This document shows, in pieces, positions 28,750 to 37,087 of a DNA stretch of 64,000 nucleotides (position 1 is the stretch's first letter; each line of letters begins with the position of its first letter). Source of the DNA: Armatimonadetes bacterium Uphvl-Ar2 (GTDB lineage Bacteria; Armatimonadota; Fimbriimonadia; Fimbriimonadales; Fimbriimonadaceae); assembly GCA_002162095.1 (NCBI GenBank), contig CP021424.1, positions 1,984,001 through 2,048,000 of the forward strand. The letters are read 5' to 3'. Below the pieces are notes generated by a model, which saw only the letters and a program-made list of their open reading frames with translations, did no database searches and was not told the origin of the DNA. A program made the position numbers and the translations under genes.

Positions 28750-29388
28750 TTACCGCGCAGCCTTCGCTGCCGGCAGGCCGCCCAGGGAGGGTGTGGACAC
28801 CCGCAGACCCGCGAGCAACGCCCGCAGCTGCTTGTGCGCGCGGTGCAGGCGGCTGCGCACCGTCCCCACCGGCGCATGAATCCGGTCGGCAATCTCCTTA
28901 TAGGGCAAGCCTTCCACGTCCGCCATCCAGATCAGCTCGCGCTGCTCCGGCGAAAGTTGCTTCAACGAAACCACCATCTCTTCGCTCAGTTCCTGGCTCA
29001 GCAGGGCCTGCACGGGGGTCATGGCATCGCTCGCGGCTTCAAAGTGCACGCTGTCGTCCGAACCATCGGGCGTCAGGGGCGCATCGTAGCTCACCGTCTT
29101 CACCCGGCGCTCGCGGTTGCGGCGCAGGTCGAGGTAAAGCCGCGTGACTATCCGGAAAATCCAGTTCTCAAACGGTCGGTCCCCTTCGTAGCTGCGGTAC
29201 GCCTTCAGCGCTCGCACAAAGGCTTCCTGGGTCAGGTCCTCCGCGTCCGAGCGGCTCCGGCTGAGCCGATAGGCCAGATCGAACACCTTGCGGTAAGTCC
29301 GGTTCATCTGGCGCTCGAATTCGGCTCGCTCGGCGCGGCTGAGTTCATGGTTCAGGTTCGTCGTATTGATCGTGGTCACCGTTTCCAT
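28750..29388 (-). CDS. ECF-type RNA polymerase sigma factor
   Basis: A 212-residue sigma-70 family protein. Region 2 includes VFDLAYRLSRSRSDAEDLTQEAFVRALKAYRSYEGDRPFENWIFRIV (core binding and -10 recognition). Region 4 has LSPEQRELIWMADVEGLPYKEIADRIHAPVGTVRSRLHRAHKQLRALL, a helix-turn-helix for the -35. The acidic linker of about 45 residues is longer than usual. ATG 29388 is directly adjacent to AAGGAG, too close for good initiation; GTG 29379 three codons later has ideal spacing and may be the true start. No anti-sigma gene is adjacent, so its control is not evident. Confidence 0.93.
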   Translation of the reverse strand: METVTTINTTNLNHELSRAERAEFERQMNRTYRKVFDLAYRLSRSRSDAEDLTQEAFVRALKAYRSYEGDRPFENWIFRIVTRLYLDLRRNRERRVKTVSYDAPLTPDGSDDSVHFEAASDAMTPVQALLSQELSEEMVVSLKQLSPEQRELIWMADVEGLPYKEIADRIHAPVGTVRSRLHRAHKQLRALLAGLRVSTPSLGGLPAAKAAR

Positions 29389-29447
29389 CTCCTTATGCCC
29401 CGTACAACAACGTGGGGGTCGCTCGCGTTCCCCAAGATTCCACGGTC

Positions 29448-30437
29448 CTACTGGATAGACGGGCCGGGCCCACCCCCCAGTTCAGCGGCAAGTGGACTTA
29501 CCCGCCCGGTGACGCCACCACCGGTCGGCCCGAACACCTTGGCGTTCGGCGGCGGCTGGTAGGGTCGCTCCGGGTGCATGTGGTTCCACAGCAGGGTGCC
29601 AATGCGGATGATGGCCTGGTCGCCTTCGTTCTCCGCCACCCAGCGCTGGTCGGCTTGGTTATCGGTGTAGATGGCCACGAGGTAGGGGCGCGGCCCCTTC
29701 ACAATGGCGATCTCGCTGCGGTGCCGGTTCAGGGCCCCCACTTTGCTCAGCACCACCACGTCGCTGGGCACCGTGCCCATCACCCAGTCATCCCAATACT
29801 GCTTGGCCAGGATGCGGCGCATACGGTCGTGGGCGGCTTCGCTCAGCACCCCGCCCCGGTCAATCATCAGCAGGAACCTCGCCATCTCCTGCGGGCTCGT
29901 CACGCCCATGTTGGCGAACTGCCGGCGCAAGCGCCACAGGCGGGTTTCGGTTTCGGGCACCCGCACGGTGTAGGCGGTGTCTTGGTAGCCCATCTCCTGC
30001 AGGGTTTGGTTGATGCGCAGCAGGCCCAGCTTTTCGCCCAGCACCACGGTGGCGGTGTTGTCGCTCACGTTCATCATCAGGTTCGTCAGCGCGTCCACGT
30101 TGATGCTCAGCCCCTCGCGCAGGTAGTACGCCCACTGGCTGCTGTTGCGCTCGGCCACCGGGGGCAGGGGCACGGTGGTGTCCCAGGTCAACTCGCCCTT
30201 ATCAATCTGGCGGGCGGCCTCGAACATCAGCACGGTCTTGATGGTGCTGGCGCTGGGGAACCTCTCTGTGCTGCGGTGGGCAATCACCTCGCCCGTGGTG
30301 AGGTCCTGGATGTGGTAGCCCAGCCGCCCCCGGAACCGCTCTGCCACCGCCCGCACCTGTGGCTCGATCGTGCTGAGCTTGGGCCTTGCCGGTGGAGCTG
30401 CGAGCACCACCCCCAAGGCGAGGGCGGTGATGCTCAC
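29448..30437 (-). CDS. Class A beta-lactamase-like serine hydrolase
   Basis: A 329-residue exported protein (signal MSITALALGVVLAAPP, GTG start overlapping the upstream stop). Catalytic motifs are S-x-x-K in SASTIKTV, SDN in NVSDNTATVVLG, a Glu about 37 residues after SDN (VPETETRLW) where class A enzymes have the omega-loop general base, and KVG in LSKVGALN in place of KTG. This set fits class A-like serine hydrolases; whether it hydrolyses antibiotics or acts on cell-wall peptides cannot be told. A Pro/Gly-rich tail follows the domain. Its operon partner is an M14 carboxypeptidase, so peptidoglycan turnover is a reasonable alternative. Confidence 0.88.
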   Translation of the reverse strand: MSITALALGVVLAAPPARPKLSTIEPQVRAVAERFRGRLGYHIQDLTTGEVIAHRSTERFPSASTIKTVLMFEAARQIDKGELTWDTTVPLPPVAERNSSQWAYYLREGLSINVDALTNLMMNVSDNTATVVLGEKLGLLRINQTLQEMGYQDTAYTVRVPETETRLWRLRRQFANMGVTSPQEMARFLLMIDRGGVLSEAAHDRMRRILAKQYWDDWVMGTVPSDVVVLSKVGALNRHRSEIAIVKGPRPYLVAIYTDNQADQRWVAENEGDQAIIRIGTLLWNHMHPERPYQPPPNAKVFGPTGGGVTGRVSPLAAELGGGPGPSIQ

Positions 30438-32122
30438 GTGGTGACCTCGAGCCGTACCACGCCGGCCCGGTCGTGGCGCGCCACCAGTTGGTAGGTGTGC
30501 CCGGGGGCCACCAGCCACTCAAAGGTGTGCCGGTCGTCGGTTACGTCGGCGTGCCAGCCAAAGCCGCTGCTGGGGGTGTCGCACCAGCCTTCCAGTTGCG
30601 GGCCTTGCACCCGCCGCTGGCCGCTGTGCAGCCAGGCCGGCTTTTGCAGGGGTTCTTGTTCCGGCACCGCCGCGCAGGAGATCTCCCCAATCACGCCCCG
30701 GCAGATCTTGTTCTTCAGGGCCGTCTTGGTCACGTGGGTGGGCAGCCAGCCGGAGTTCTGCACGGTCAGGCGTAGGCGCACACTGTCGCCGACGCGCTCT
30801 TGTTGCAGGTCGCGCAGTTCCAGCCGGGGGCCGGTGCCCGCATGCCAAATCGCCCAATCCGCCAGGGGGGCAATCTCGGCTTCCAGCAGCGGCGGGGGCG
30901 GGTTGCGGAAGGCGTACGCGCCATCCCATCCGCCAATCTCCACGGTGCCGAGTTGCGGGTGCTCAAAGGGTCGCCAGTCCACGTAGCCTTTGCCCTCCAG
31001 CTCCTCGTCGCTCCACTTCAGCAGTTGGATGTCGTGGCTGTGCGGGTGGTCGCGGAACCAATCGATGTACTTATAGTCGGTGATGCCGGCCTGGCGCTGC
31101 GGCGACCAGATTTCCACCGTCCAGGCGTGCACGCCCATGCTGTGGAACATCCAGTCGTCAAAGACGCCCGTGATGACCTCCTTGGGGTGGTATTTGAACT
31201 CGTGGAAGTTGCTGATGGCGGGGTAGCCGGTCATCTCATGGCCGACTTCGCCCAGCGCCTTGAACGTCCATAGGTCCTCGCTGGGGATGTCGTCGTCCGG
31301 CATGCGGCTGGGCGGCCGGAGCAGCACGCCCGAGAACGTGTGGAACGTGATGGCCCCGCAGATGTTGGGGTGGTTGACGATGAAGTCCACTGCCGCGCGG
31401 ATTTCCGGTTCGCTCGCCGGATAGGGTCCGGCCCCGTGCTGCTCGGCCTCTTGCCTCCAGGCGTTGGGGAAGTTGCGGTTGAAGTCCAGCCCCTGCGGAA
31501 TGCGGCGCACCTTCAGGGTTTGGCCGTCGTATTCGTGCAGGATGCCCTCGGGCAGCACGCGGTAGGCGCGCTCGGCCTTCTCGCCCGGGCGGCGCTTGCG
31601 CAGCAGGCGGGGTTCCTCCTCGCTCACCACCCAGGGGCCGCTGGGGTCGGGGATGCGCATGCTCAGGATGCGGCCGTCACCGTCCAGGTCTTTGCGCTCC
31701 AGGCCTTCGTATTCGGCTTCGTCGTAGGGGTAGGGGCGGGTGCCACTGCGGACGATGCGTGGCGGGGTTTCCAGCGCCCATTCCGCGCCGTCCGGCCCCA
31801 AGCGAGGGACGAGATAGAACGTGCGCTCGCGCAGGACATCGGGTTCTTGGGTGACGAGCTGATCGAGGATGCGGAGCACCGCGCTGCAGGCGCTGACCTC
31901 GCTGGCGTGGATGTTGCCGTCGCACCAGAAGCCGGGTTTGTCTTCGGGGGCACCGGTGCGGCGGTCGGTGACGGTGGCGCACCAGATGTCGCGGCCCTCG
32001 TGGCTCTTGCCGATGCTCTCCACCGTGACGTAGTGCGGGTGGGCGGCCACGAACTGGTGGAGGAGGTCGGTGACTTCTTGGTACTTGAGGTAGCGGTCGT
32101 AGGGGACCGTCACGGCGGACAT
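30434..32122 (-). CDS. M14-family zinc carboxypeptidase
   Basis: A 562-residue protein with an N-terminal M14 peptidase domain. Zinc ligands are His and Glu in GNIHASEVSA and His in GAITFHTFSG; the substrate-binding GLDFNRNFPNAW and the Glu of WTVEIWSPQRQ complete the site. The C-terminal 180 residues form a beta-rich extension ending in a jelly-roll-like segment (TYQLVARHDRAGVVRLEV). No signal peptide is visible after ATG 32122, so it may act in the cytoplasm, or use a different export route. It overlaps the beta-lactamase-like gene (GTGA), indicating co-expression. Confidence 0.9.
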   Translation of the reverse strand: MSAVTVPYDRYLKYQEVTDLLHQFVAAHPHYVTVESIGKSHEGRDIWCATVTDRRTGAPEDKPGFWCDGNIHASEVSACSAVLRILDQLVTQEPDVLRERTFYLVPRLGPDGAEWALETPPRIVRSGTRPYPYDEAEYEGLERKDLDGDGRILSMRIPDPSGPWVVSEEEPRLLRKRRPGEKAERAYRVLPEGILHEYDGQTLKVRRIPQGLDFNRNFPNAWRQEAEQHGAGPYPASEPEIRAAVDFIVNHPNICGAITFHTFSGVLLRPPSRMPDDDIPSEDLWTFKALGEVGHEMTGYPAISNFHEFKYHPKEVITGVFDDWMFHSMGVHAWTVEIWSPQRQAGITDYKYIDWFRDHPHSHDIQLLKWSDEELEGKGYVDWRPFEHPQLGTVEIGGWDGAYAFRNPPPPLLEAEIAPLADWAIWHAGTGPRLELRDLQQERVGDSVRLRLTVQNSGWLPTHVTKTALKNKICRGVIGEISCAAVPEQEPLQKPAWLHSGQRRVQGPQLEGWCDTPSSGFGWHADVTDDRHTFEWLVAPGHTYQLVARHDRAGVVRLEVTT

Positions 32123-32224
32123 GGCGCGGAGATTACCGCCGGGGTGGCTGGTTTTGAACCCAAATTCTTGGGCGGACTTGGGATAGTGCAGGTGTGCCCG
32201 GTGGGTTCTGAGCTTCGAGGTGCG

Positions 32225-32929
32225 ATGCGATCAAGTGATGAGCTTTCGGCTTCGCCAGGTATACATCTCGTAGCCGATTTGATGCCTGAAACCCCGAACC
32301 CCAATACGCCGACGAGCTTTTTTGAAGCCCTCTACACCCACTTCATCCTGAGGGATTTCATTGGGAAGGTCGTGCCGGGTGGGATGTTCCTGTATCTTCT
32401 TTGGTTGATAATAGGGACGGACCCTAGCCTGCACTTTATGAAAGACGTTTCTGGCTTTGTGGTCGCCGGTTTGGCGGGGCTGTGCTGGATAACTGCCTTA
32501 GTACTGCAGCAGTTCGCTGTATTCGTGGCACGGGTCTTGTTTCGAAGTGAATCTTTGGATTCTGAAACGACGATAAAGTTTCGGCGTGTCGCAACGTCCT
32601 TTGAGAGGTCCAAGTACGAGAGATTTGTCATTTCCAAGGAAGCATCGGGGAATGCAGGGGCCGCCATTTTCTTAGGCTGCATGTTTTGGGTTACGTTAGA
32701 GGCTTTCAAATACACCCAGGGATCCTACAGGACATTCTACAATCCGGAGGGGATCGTAATCCTAACATCCTTGTTGTTGATCCTTGCCTACAGCCTCCTC
32801 AAAGGCCAGGCTGCATATCAAAGGCGACAAGCAGAGTTTGTAGCTAGTGTCCTGCGCTACGTTGACTCTTCAAGCCTATCGAGTCCATCCTCCGAGCCTA
32901 CAATCGATCTTGAAGTCAATCGTCAATAA
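32225..32929 (+). CDS. Membrane protein of unknown function (first of a pair)
   Basis: A 234-residue protein with a soluble N-terminus, an amphipathic segment FILRDFIGKVVPGG running into a first helix (MFLYLLWLIIG), a second helix around VAGLAGLCWITALVLQQFAVFVA, a cytoplasmic-looking charged loop (SETTIKFRRVATSFERSKYERF), and two further hydrophobic segments near the C-terminus. ATG 32225 has GAGGTG upstream; ATG 32282 is an alternative. The gene lies nine bases before a second membrane protein that shares the G-K/R-x-V-P-G element. Composition is AT-richer than in flanking genes. I do not recognise a family. Confidence 0.75.
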   Translation: MRSSDELSASPGIHLVADLMPETPNPNTPTSFFEALYTHFILRDFIGKVVPGGMFLYLLWLIIGTDPSLHFMKDVSGFVVAGLAGLCWITALVLQQFAVFVARVLFRSESLDSETTIKFRRVATSFERSKYERFVISKEASGNAGAAIFLGCMFWVTLEAFKYTQGSYRTFYNPEGIVILTSLLLILAYSLLKGQAAYQRRQAEFVASVLRYVDSSSLSSPSSEPTIDLEVNRQ

Positions 32930-32938
32930 GGTGCTGGG

Positions 32939-33553
32939 GTGAAGAGAAGCCTATTTGATCTGGAAGGTACTGATACATTGCTCGATCAGTTTCGTCGGGT
33001 TGTTGAAATCATGAGAAGAATGTTCTTTCCTAACATTCTTGGCGAAGTTCTCGGGCGTGCCGTTCCTGGTGCGATTCTTCTTGTGCTCATCTTGTTTGCT
33101 AACAACAGACAAGACAGACTTGACGACATTCTAAAGCTACCAATCTTAGTCGTCGTCGGTGTTCTGATAGCGGGTGTGCTTTTAGCATGTGGCATTCAGA
33201 TTCTTAGGCAATTGTTGGACAAATTTCTGTTCAAGTACGACTACTATGATCGAGATTTTCAGGATCAAGTGAGGATGGTTGGAGACTTGGATCATTTGGT
33301 GCGAATGTCGCTCATAGCTACCATCCGTAACTTGGTCGGGAACTCACTTGGCGCGGTTGTTATCGGCGTCATTTGCGTAGCCTGGAATTTCATCAATAAC
33401 GGCTGGGACTGGCTTCAACTTACCAGTGGGAGCCAATCTATGTTCTACATCGTGCTGACTGGGGTATTGGGTTTGATTTTCCTTCTTGGCAGACTTTATG
33501 TGGTGTGCACCGCATGGGAATATGATGAAGCCATCCAGATCGTGAGGAGTTGA
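32939..33553 (+). CDS. Membrane protein of unknown function (second of a pair)
   Basis: A 204-residue protein with four predicted helices, starting GTG 32939. An N-terminal amphipathic stretch (FFPNILGEVLGRAVPGA) leads into ILLVLILFANN; LPILVVVGVLIAGVLLACGIQIL is the second helix; GNSLGAVVIGVICVAWNFI and MFYIVLTGVLGLIFLLGRLYVV are the last two. The central loop is highly charged (KYDYYDRDFQDQVRMVGDLDHLVRMS). The placement of V-P-G at the mouth of helix 1 and the number of helices match its upstream neighbour, suggesting distant paralogues or partners. Function unknown. Confidence 0.75.
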   Translation: MKRSLFDLEGTDTLLDQFRRVVEIMRRMFFPNILGEVLGRAVPGAILLVLILFANNRQDRLDDILKLPILVVVGVLIAGVLLACGIQILRQLLDKFLFKYDYYDRDFQDQVRMVGDLDHLVRMSLIATIRNLVGNSLGAVVIGVICVAWNFINNGWDWLQLTSGSQSMFYIVLTGVLGLIFLLGRLYVVCTAWEYDEAIQIVRS

Positions 33554-33576
33554 CGGCACATTCGCTCAGCCCGCCG

Positions 33577-33606
33577 TTGAGTAACGGCAAACCCGGTTCC
33601 GATAAT
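33577..33606 (+). promoter_or_regulatory. Promoter of the carbonic anhydrase gene
   Basis: TTGAGT (33577-33582), an 18-bp spacer and GATAAT (33601-33606), about 29 bases before ATG 33635. The leader contains AGAGGTG. Confidence 0.55.
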
Positions 33607-33634
33607 CAGAGGTGACTCGGAGAGCCATTCACCC

Positions 33635-34393
33635 ATGATTGCGTCCATCCTCTTTTCGGCGGCCTTGTTGGCCTCGCCGCCGGCCGCCCCGGCCCACGGT
33701 GCCTCGGCGCGCACGGCCCCAGCGCATGCGGCCCCGGCGGCTGCGCCCAGCCTCGCCCAGGCCCTGCAGCGCCTGAAGGACGGGAACGTGCGCTACGCCA
33801 CCGGCTACGCCAAGCATCCGCGCCAAGATTCGGGCGGGCGCCTCAATGTCAGCCAAAGCCAGACCCCGTTTGCCATCGTTCTCACCTGCGCGGATAGCCG
33901 CGTGGCCCCGGAGATTGTCTTCGACCAAGGCCTCGGCGACCTCTTCGTCGTCCGCATCGCGGGCAACGTGGCGGACACCCTGGCGCTGGCCAGCATGGAG
34001 TACGCGGTGGAGCACCTGCACAGCTCGCTCATCGTGGTAATGGGCCACGAGCGGTGTGGCGCGGTGAAGGCGACCCTGGACGCCACCAAGGCCCCGGCCC
34101 CGGCGGCCGGCCATGCGGCGGAAGCCCACCACAGCCACATCCCGGCGCTGGTAAAGGAGATCGAACCGGCCATCTGGGCGGCCAAGGGTCGCTCCGGCCC
34201 CGAACTGGACGCCTGCATCGAATCGAATGTCGAGCACTCGGCGGGGCAGATCACCAGCCGCAGCGACATCATCCGCCAGTTTGTGGCGGACGGCAAGGTG
34301 CAGATTGTGGGCGGGGTCTATGACCTCGACACGGGCCGGGTGAACTGGCTGAGCAGCGTGCCGCAGAGCGCGTTCGTGCGCATCCGCAACTAA
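33635..34393 (+). CDS. Exported beta-class carbonic anhydrase
   Basis: Zinc enzyme interconverting CO2 and bicarbonate. The 252-residue protein has a signal peptide and an Ala/Pro/His-rich stretch to about residue 40, then the beta-CA core. Zinc ligands are Cys in VLTCADSRVAPE (with the Asp-Arg dyad) and His and Cys in VVMGHERCGAVKA. RIAGNVADTLALASMEYAVEHL is also typical. An insert AAGHAAEAHHSHI follows the zinc site. The signal peptide indicates periplasmic location, as in a subset of beta-CAs. It has its own promoter and ends two bases before the convergent GDPD-like gene. Confidence 0.93.
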   Translation: MIASILFSAALLASPPAAPAHGASARTAPAHAAPAAAPSLAQALQRLKDGNVRYATGYAKHPRQDSGGRLNVSQSQTPFAIVLTCADSRVAPEIVFDQGLGDLFVVRIAGNVADTLALASMEYAVEHLHSSLIVVMGHERCGAVKATLDATKAPAPAAGHAAEAHHSHIPALVKEIEPAIWAAKGRSGPELDACIESNVEHSAGQITSRSDIIRQFVADGKVQIVGGVYDLDTGRVNWLSSVPQSAFVRIRN

Positions 34394-34394
34394 A

Positions 34395-35162
34395 TCAGGG
34401 CAGTCTCTGCCATTCCAAGACCTGCGCCGGGCGGTCGGAGTTGAACCAGTCAGCTCCGGCCGCTCGCAGTTCTCGGTAGGCGTCGGGCGTCTGCGGGTGC
34501 GCCCAAAACCGGATCTTGCGGCCCGCGCGGTGGGCTTGCCGCACCATGGAATGCAGGCGCATACGCTGGGGTTCGGGCATCGCCCCGGTGCCCATCCAGG
34601 TGAAGTGGCTCATCCAGCTTTCGCTGATCAAAGGCATCAAAGTGGGCGAGGTTTGCCGGTCCGTGAGATCCGCGTAGCGGCCATCGTAGCCGTACCACTG
34701 CCGGGGGTGGGCGAAGATGTAGTCCCGGTCTCGATCCCCGCTGATGACGATACGCACCGCCCCGGGTTGCGAGGTGGCCAGAATGAAGGCGTAGGGCGCG
34801 AGTTGCCGATCCAGCTCTTCCAGCACCGCCGTGCCGTCGGCCTTCACATCCACAAGGAGTTGGAAAGGAACACCGGGCTGATGCACCCAGCCCCCGTGCT
34901 CTCGCACGCGCCGGGCCAGGGGCTCCAGATAGAGGCGGCGCAGGGTGCGTTCGGGTTGGATTTCGGCGCGGGTGTGGGCCACGCGCAGGTCGCCATCCAC
35001 CAAGAAGACGTCGGCCTCCACGCTCCCAAACCCCGCATCCAGCGCCTCTTGCAAGGGGCGATCGCGCAGGTAATCGTTGTGCGAATGGCCCTGGGGAAGG
35101 GAGGTCGGAGTCCCTTGTAACAAGAATCCCAAAGTCACGGACGCCCACATCGCACCCAGCAT
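34395..35162 (-). CDS. GDPD/PI-PLC-like phosphodiesterase, exported
   Basis: A 255-residue TIM-barrel phosphodiesterase-like protein. The start MLGAMWASVTLGFLLQGTP is a signal peptide. The catalytic region reads LPQGHSHNDYLRDRPLQEALDAGFGSVEADVFLVDGDLRVAHTRAEI, with the first catalytic His and the E-x-D metal pair; a later IRFWAHPQTPDAYRELRAAGADWFNSDRP is the C-terminal barrel signature. This HNDY subgroup is annotated as phosphatidylinositol-specific phospholipase C or glycerophosphodiester phosphodiesterase; its substrate is uncertain. The start region lies within 20 bp of the divergent cyclophilin start. Confidence 0.85.
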   Translation of the reverse strand: MLGAMWASVTLGFLLQGTPTSLPQGHSHNDYLRDRPLQEALDAGFGSVEADVFLVDGDLRVAHTRAEIQPERTLRRLYLEPLARRVREHGGWVHQPGVPFQLLVDVKADGTAVLEELDRQLAPYAFILATSQPGAVRIVISGDRDRDYIFAHPRQWYGYDGRYADLTDRQTSPTLMPLISESWMSHFTWMGTGAMPEPQRMRLHSMVRQAHRAGRKIRFWAHPQTPDAYRELRAAGADWFNSDRPAQVLEWQRLP

Positions 35163-35169
35163 AGACCGG

Positions 35170-35175
35170 CATAAT
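35170..35175 (+). promoter_or_regulatory. -10-like CATAAT six bases before GTG (possible leaderless start)
   Basis: CATAAT ends six bases before GTG 35182, the same geometry as at 5749, 20322 and 28652. Confidence 0.45.
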
Positions 35176-35181
35176 GGACAG

Positions 35182-35967
35182 GTGCGAAAGTATTTGAGCC
35201 TCGCCCTCCTGGTGGTGGCGGCCTTGAGCCTGTGGGCCTGCCAGCCCAGCACCCCCGAAGCTACGTCGACGACCGGCACTACCGGCACGGACACGCCCGC
35301 CCCGACGGACGCCAAGCCCGAGGAACCGGCTTCGACCAATCCCTCGGCCCCGCTGACGAAGGAGCCCATGCCGCTCAAGTTCGAGCGCGACGCCAATGGC
35401 GCCTTCAAGACCGCGCCGCCGGACGCCGTGCTGCCGAAGGATGGCGACAAGGTGGCCGTGCTCTACACCAGCTACGGCAACATCATCCTGCGCTTTAACG
35501 CGGACAAGGCCCCCAAGCACGTCGCCCAGTTCCAAAAGCTGGTGGAAGAAGGCTTCTACACCGGCACCAAGTTCCACCGCGTGATCCCCGGATTCATGAT
35601 CCAGGGCGGCGACCCGAACAGCAAGGACGACGACCGCAGCAATGACGGCATGGGTGGCTACATGAAGGATGGCAAGGAAGTGAACGTCCCGGCCGAATTC
35701 AATGACACCAGGCACATCCGGGGCATCCTGAGTGCCGCGCGCTCCAATGATCCGAACTCGGCTAGCAGCCAATTCTTCATCATGGTGGCGACCAACGAAG
35801 GTCTGGACGGTCAGTATTCGGCCTACGGTCAAGTCGTGGCCGGCATGGACGTGGTGGACGCCATTGTGAACCTGCCGCGCGACATGGGTGATAACCCGCT
35901 GGAAGACAACCCGGCGACCATCATCAAAGCCGAAATCCGCACTTGGCCGTTAGAAGAGTTGAAGTGA
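35182..35967 (+). CDS. Cyclophilin-type peptidyl-prolyl isomerase, lipoprotein
   Basis: A 261-residue prolyl isomerase. GTG 35182 gives MRKYLSLALLVVAALSLWAC, a lipoprotein signal with the acylated Cys about residue 20, followed by a Thr/Pro/Glu linker of about 55 residues. The cyclophilin domain has FHRVIPGFMIQGGDP (catalytic Arg), SAARSNDPNSASSQFFIMVA and GQYSAYGQVVAGMDVVDAIV. It is probably tethered to a membrane to assist folding of exported proteins. The next gene encodes a second cyclophilin, joined by a GTGA overlap. Confidence 0.93.
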   Translation: MRKYLSLALLVVAALSLWACQPSTPEATSTTGTTGTDTPAPTDAKPEEPASTNPSAPLTKEPMPLKFERDANGAFKTAPPDAVLPKDGDKVAVLYTSYGNIILRFNADKAPKHVAQFQKLVEEGFYTGTKFHRVIPGFMIQGGDPNSKDDDRSNDGMGGYMKDGKEVNVPAEFNDTRHIRGILSAARSNDPNSASSQFFIMVATNEGLDGQYSAYGQVVAGMDVVDAIVNLPRDMGDNPLEDNPATIIKAEIRTWPLEELK

Positions 35968-36581
35968 CCGCAATGATGCTCTCTTTGGCCCTGGCCCTCT
36001 CGACCCCCAACCAAACGACTCCGCCGCCGGTGGAACGCAAGAACATGGATATTGTCAATCAAGAAATCAAAGCGGGCGAAGAAGTCGCCGTCGTCACCAC
36101 CGGAAAGGGCCAGTTTGTGCTGCGCTTCTATCCCGAAGTCGCTCCCAAGCACGTGGAGAACTTCAAGAAGCTGGCCAACACCGGCTTCTATGACGGCACC
36201 CGCTTCCACCGCACCATCCCGGGCTTTGTGATCCAGGGCGGCGACCCGCTGACCAAGCGCATTGAAGATGCCGGCCGCTGGGGTACCGGCGGACCGGAAT
36301 GGCGCGTGCCGGCCGAGTTCAACGAGCGCCCGCACAAGCGCGGCATCCTCAGCATGGCCCGCTCGCAAGACCCGAACTCCGGCGGCAGCCAGTTCTTCGT
36401 CTGCGTGGCCGATGTGCCGAGCCTGGACCGCCAATACACCGTGTTCGGCGCGATTGTCTCCGGCATGGATGTGGTGGACCAGATCGTGAAGTCGCCGACC
36501 ACCGACCGCAACGGTTCCGTGAAGCCGGAAGAAGCCGTGCGGATGGAAAAGGTCGAAATCAAGACTTGGCCGCTTGAATGA
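35964..36581 (+). CDS. Cyclophilin-type peptidyl-prolyl isomerase
   Basis: A 205-residue second cyclophilin. GTG 35964 overlaps the upstream stop and has AGAAGAG at suitable spacing; ATG 35973 is an alternative. A short hydrophobic start (MMLSLALALSTP) could be a signal peptide. Catalytic motifs FHRTIPGFVIQGGDP, SMARSQDPNSGGSQFFVCVA and RQYTVFGAIVSGMDVVDQIV are intact. It lacks the lipobox and long linker of its neighbour, so the tandem duplicates probably differ in location. The stop overlaps the next gene (ATGA). Confidence 0.93.
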   Translation: MTAMMLSLALALSTPNQTTPPPVERKNMDIVNQEIKAGEEVAVVTTGKGQFVLRFYPEVAPKHVENFKKLANTGFYDGTRFHRTIPGFVIQGGDPLTKRIEDAGRWGTGGPEWRVPAEFNERPHKRGILSMARSQDPNSGGSQFFVCVADVPSLDRQYTVFGAIVSGMDVVDQIVKSPTTDRNGSVKPEEAVRMEKVEIKTWPLE

Positions 36582-37075
36582 TCGACATTCCGACGCCTCC
36601 TCCGGCTGATAGCCGCCCGAGTTGGGACGAGTACTTTATGGAGATTGCCAAACTCGTTTCCACCCGGGCGACCTGTCCGCGTCGTTCCGTGGGGGCGATT
36701 ATCGTGAGGGATCGTCGGATTTTGGCCACGGGTTACAATGGGGCACCGCGAGGTTTGCCCCATTGTCCGCCTCAGGGGTCGCAACAGGATTGGCCGGACG
36801 GCTGCATGCGAGCGGGCCACTGCATCCGTTCGCTCCACGCTGAGCAGAACGCGCTGCTGCAGGCCGCCAGCATTGGGGTGCCGTGCGAGTGCGCGACGAT
36901 GTACGTCACCTGCCAGCCGTGCAACACCTGCGCCAAGATGATCATCAACGCCGGTATCACCCGCGTGATCTACGAAGGGGATTACCCCGACCCGTTTTCA
37001 TTAGAACTCTTCCGTGATGCGCAACTCGACGTGGCCCTGTACCGTCACGGAAAGCTAGAGGCCGTTGCCCTCTAA
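36578..37075 (+). CDS. Deoxycytidylate (dCMP) deaminase, ComEB type
   Basis: Zinc enzyme converting dCMP to dUMP for thymidylate synthesis. The 165-residue protein has RSVGAIIVRDRRILATGYNGAPRG, the zinc/catalytic HAEQNALLQAA (His and general-base Glu), and the zinc pair in VTCQPCNTCAKMIINAG. It is the full family length. ATG 36578 overlaps the preceding stop. It is the third gene in a chain that continues to pth. Confidence 0.94.
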   Translation: MIDIPTPPPADSRPSWDEYFMEIAKLVSTRATCPRRSVGAIIVRDRRILATGYNGAPRGLPHCPPQGSQQDWPDGCMRAGHCIRSLHAEQNALLQAASIGVPCECATMYVTCQPCNTCAKMIINAGITRVIYEGDYPDPFSLELFRDAQLDVALYRHGKLEAVAL

Positions 37076-37087
37076 ATCCTCGACACC

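Noticed and set aside
26890-28750. Genomic island with attachment repeats at the CAT tRNA
   Set aside because: No second copy of the tRNA 3' end and no integrase were found nearby.
31340-32222. Long upstream extension of the membrane protein gene at 32225
   Set aside because: The added 295 residues lie antisense to the M14 peptidase, and conserved zinc motifs establish that gene as real.
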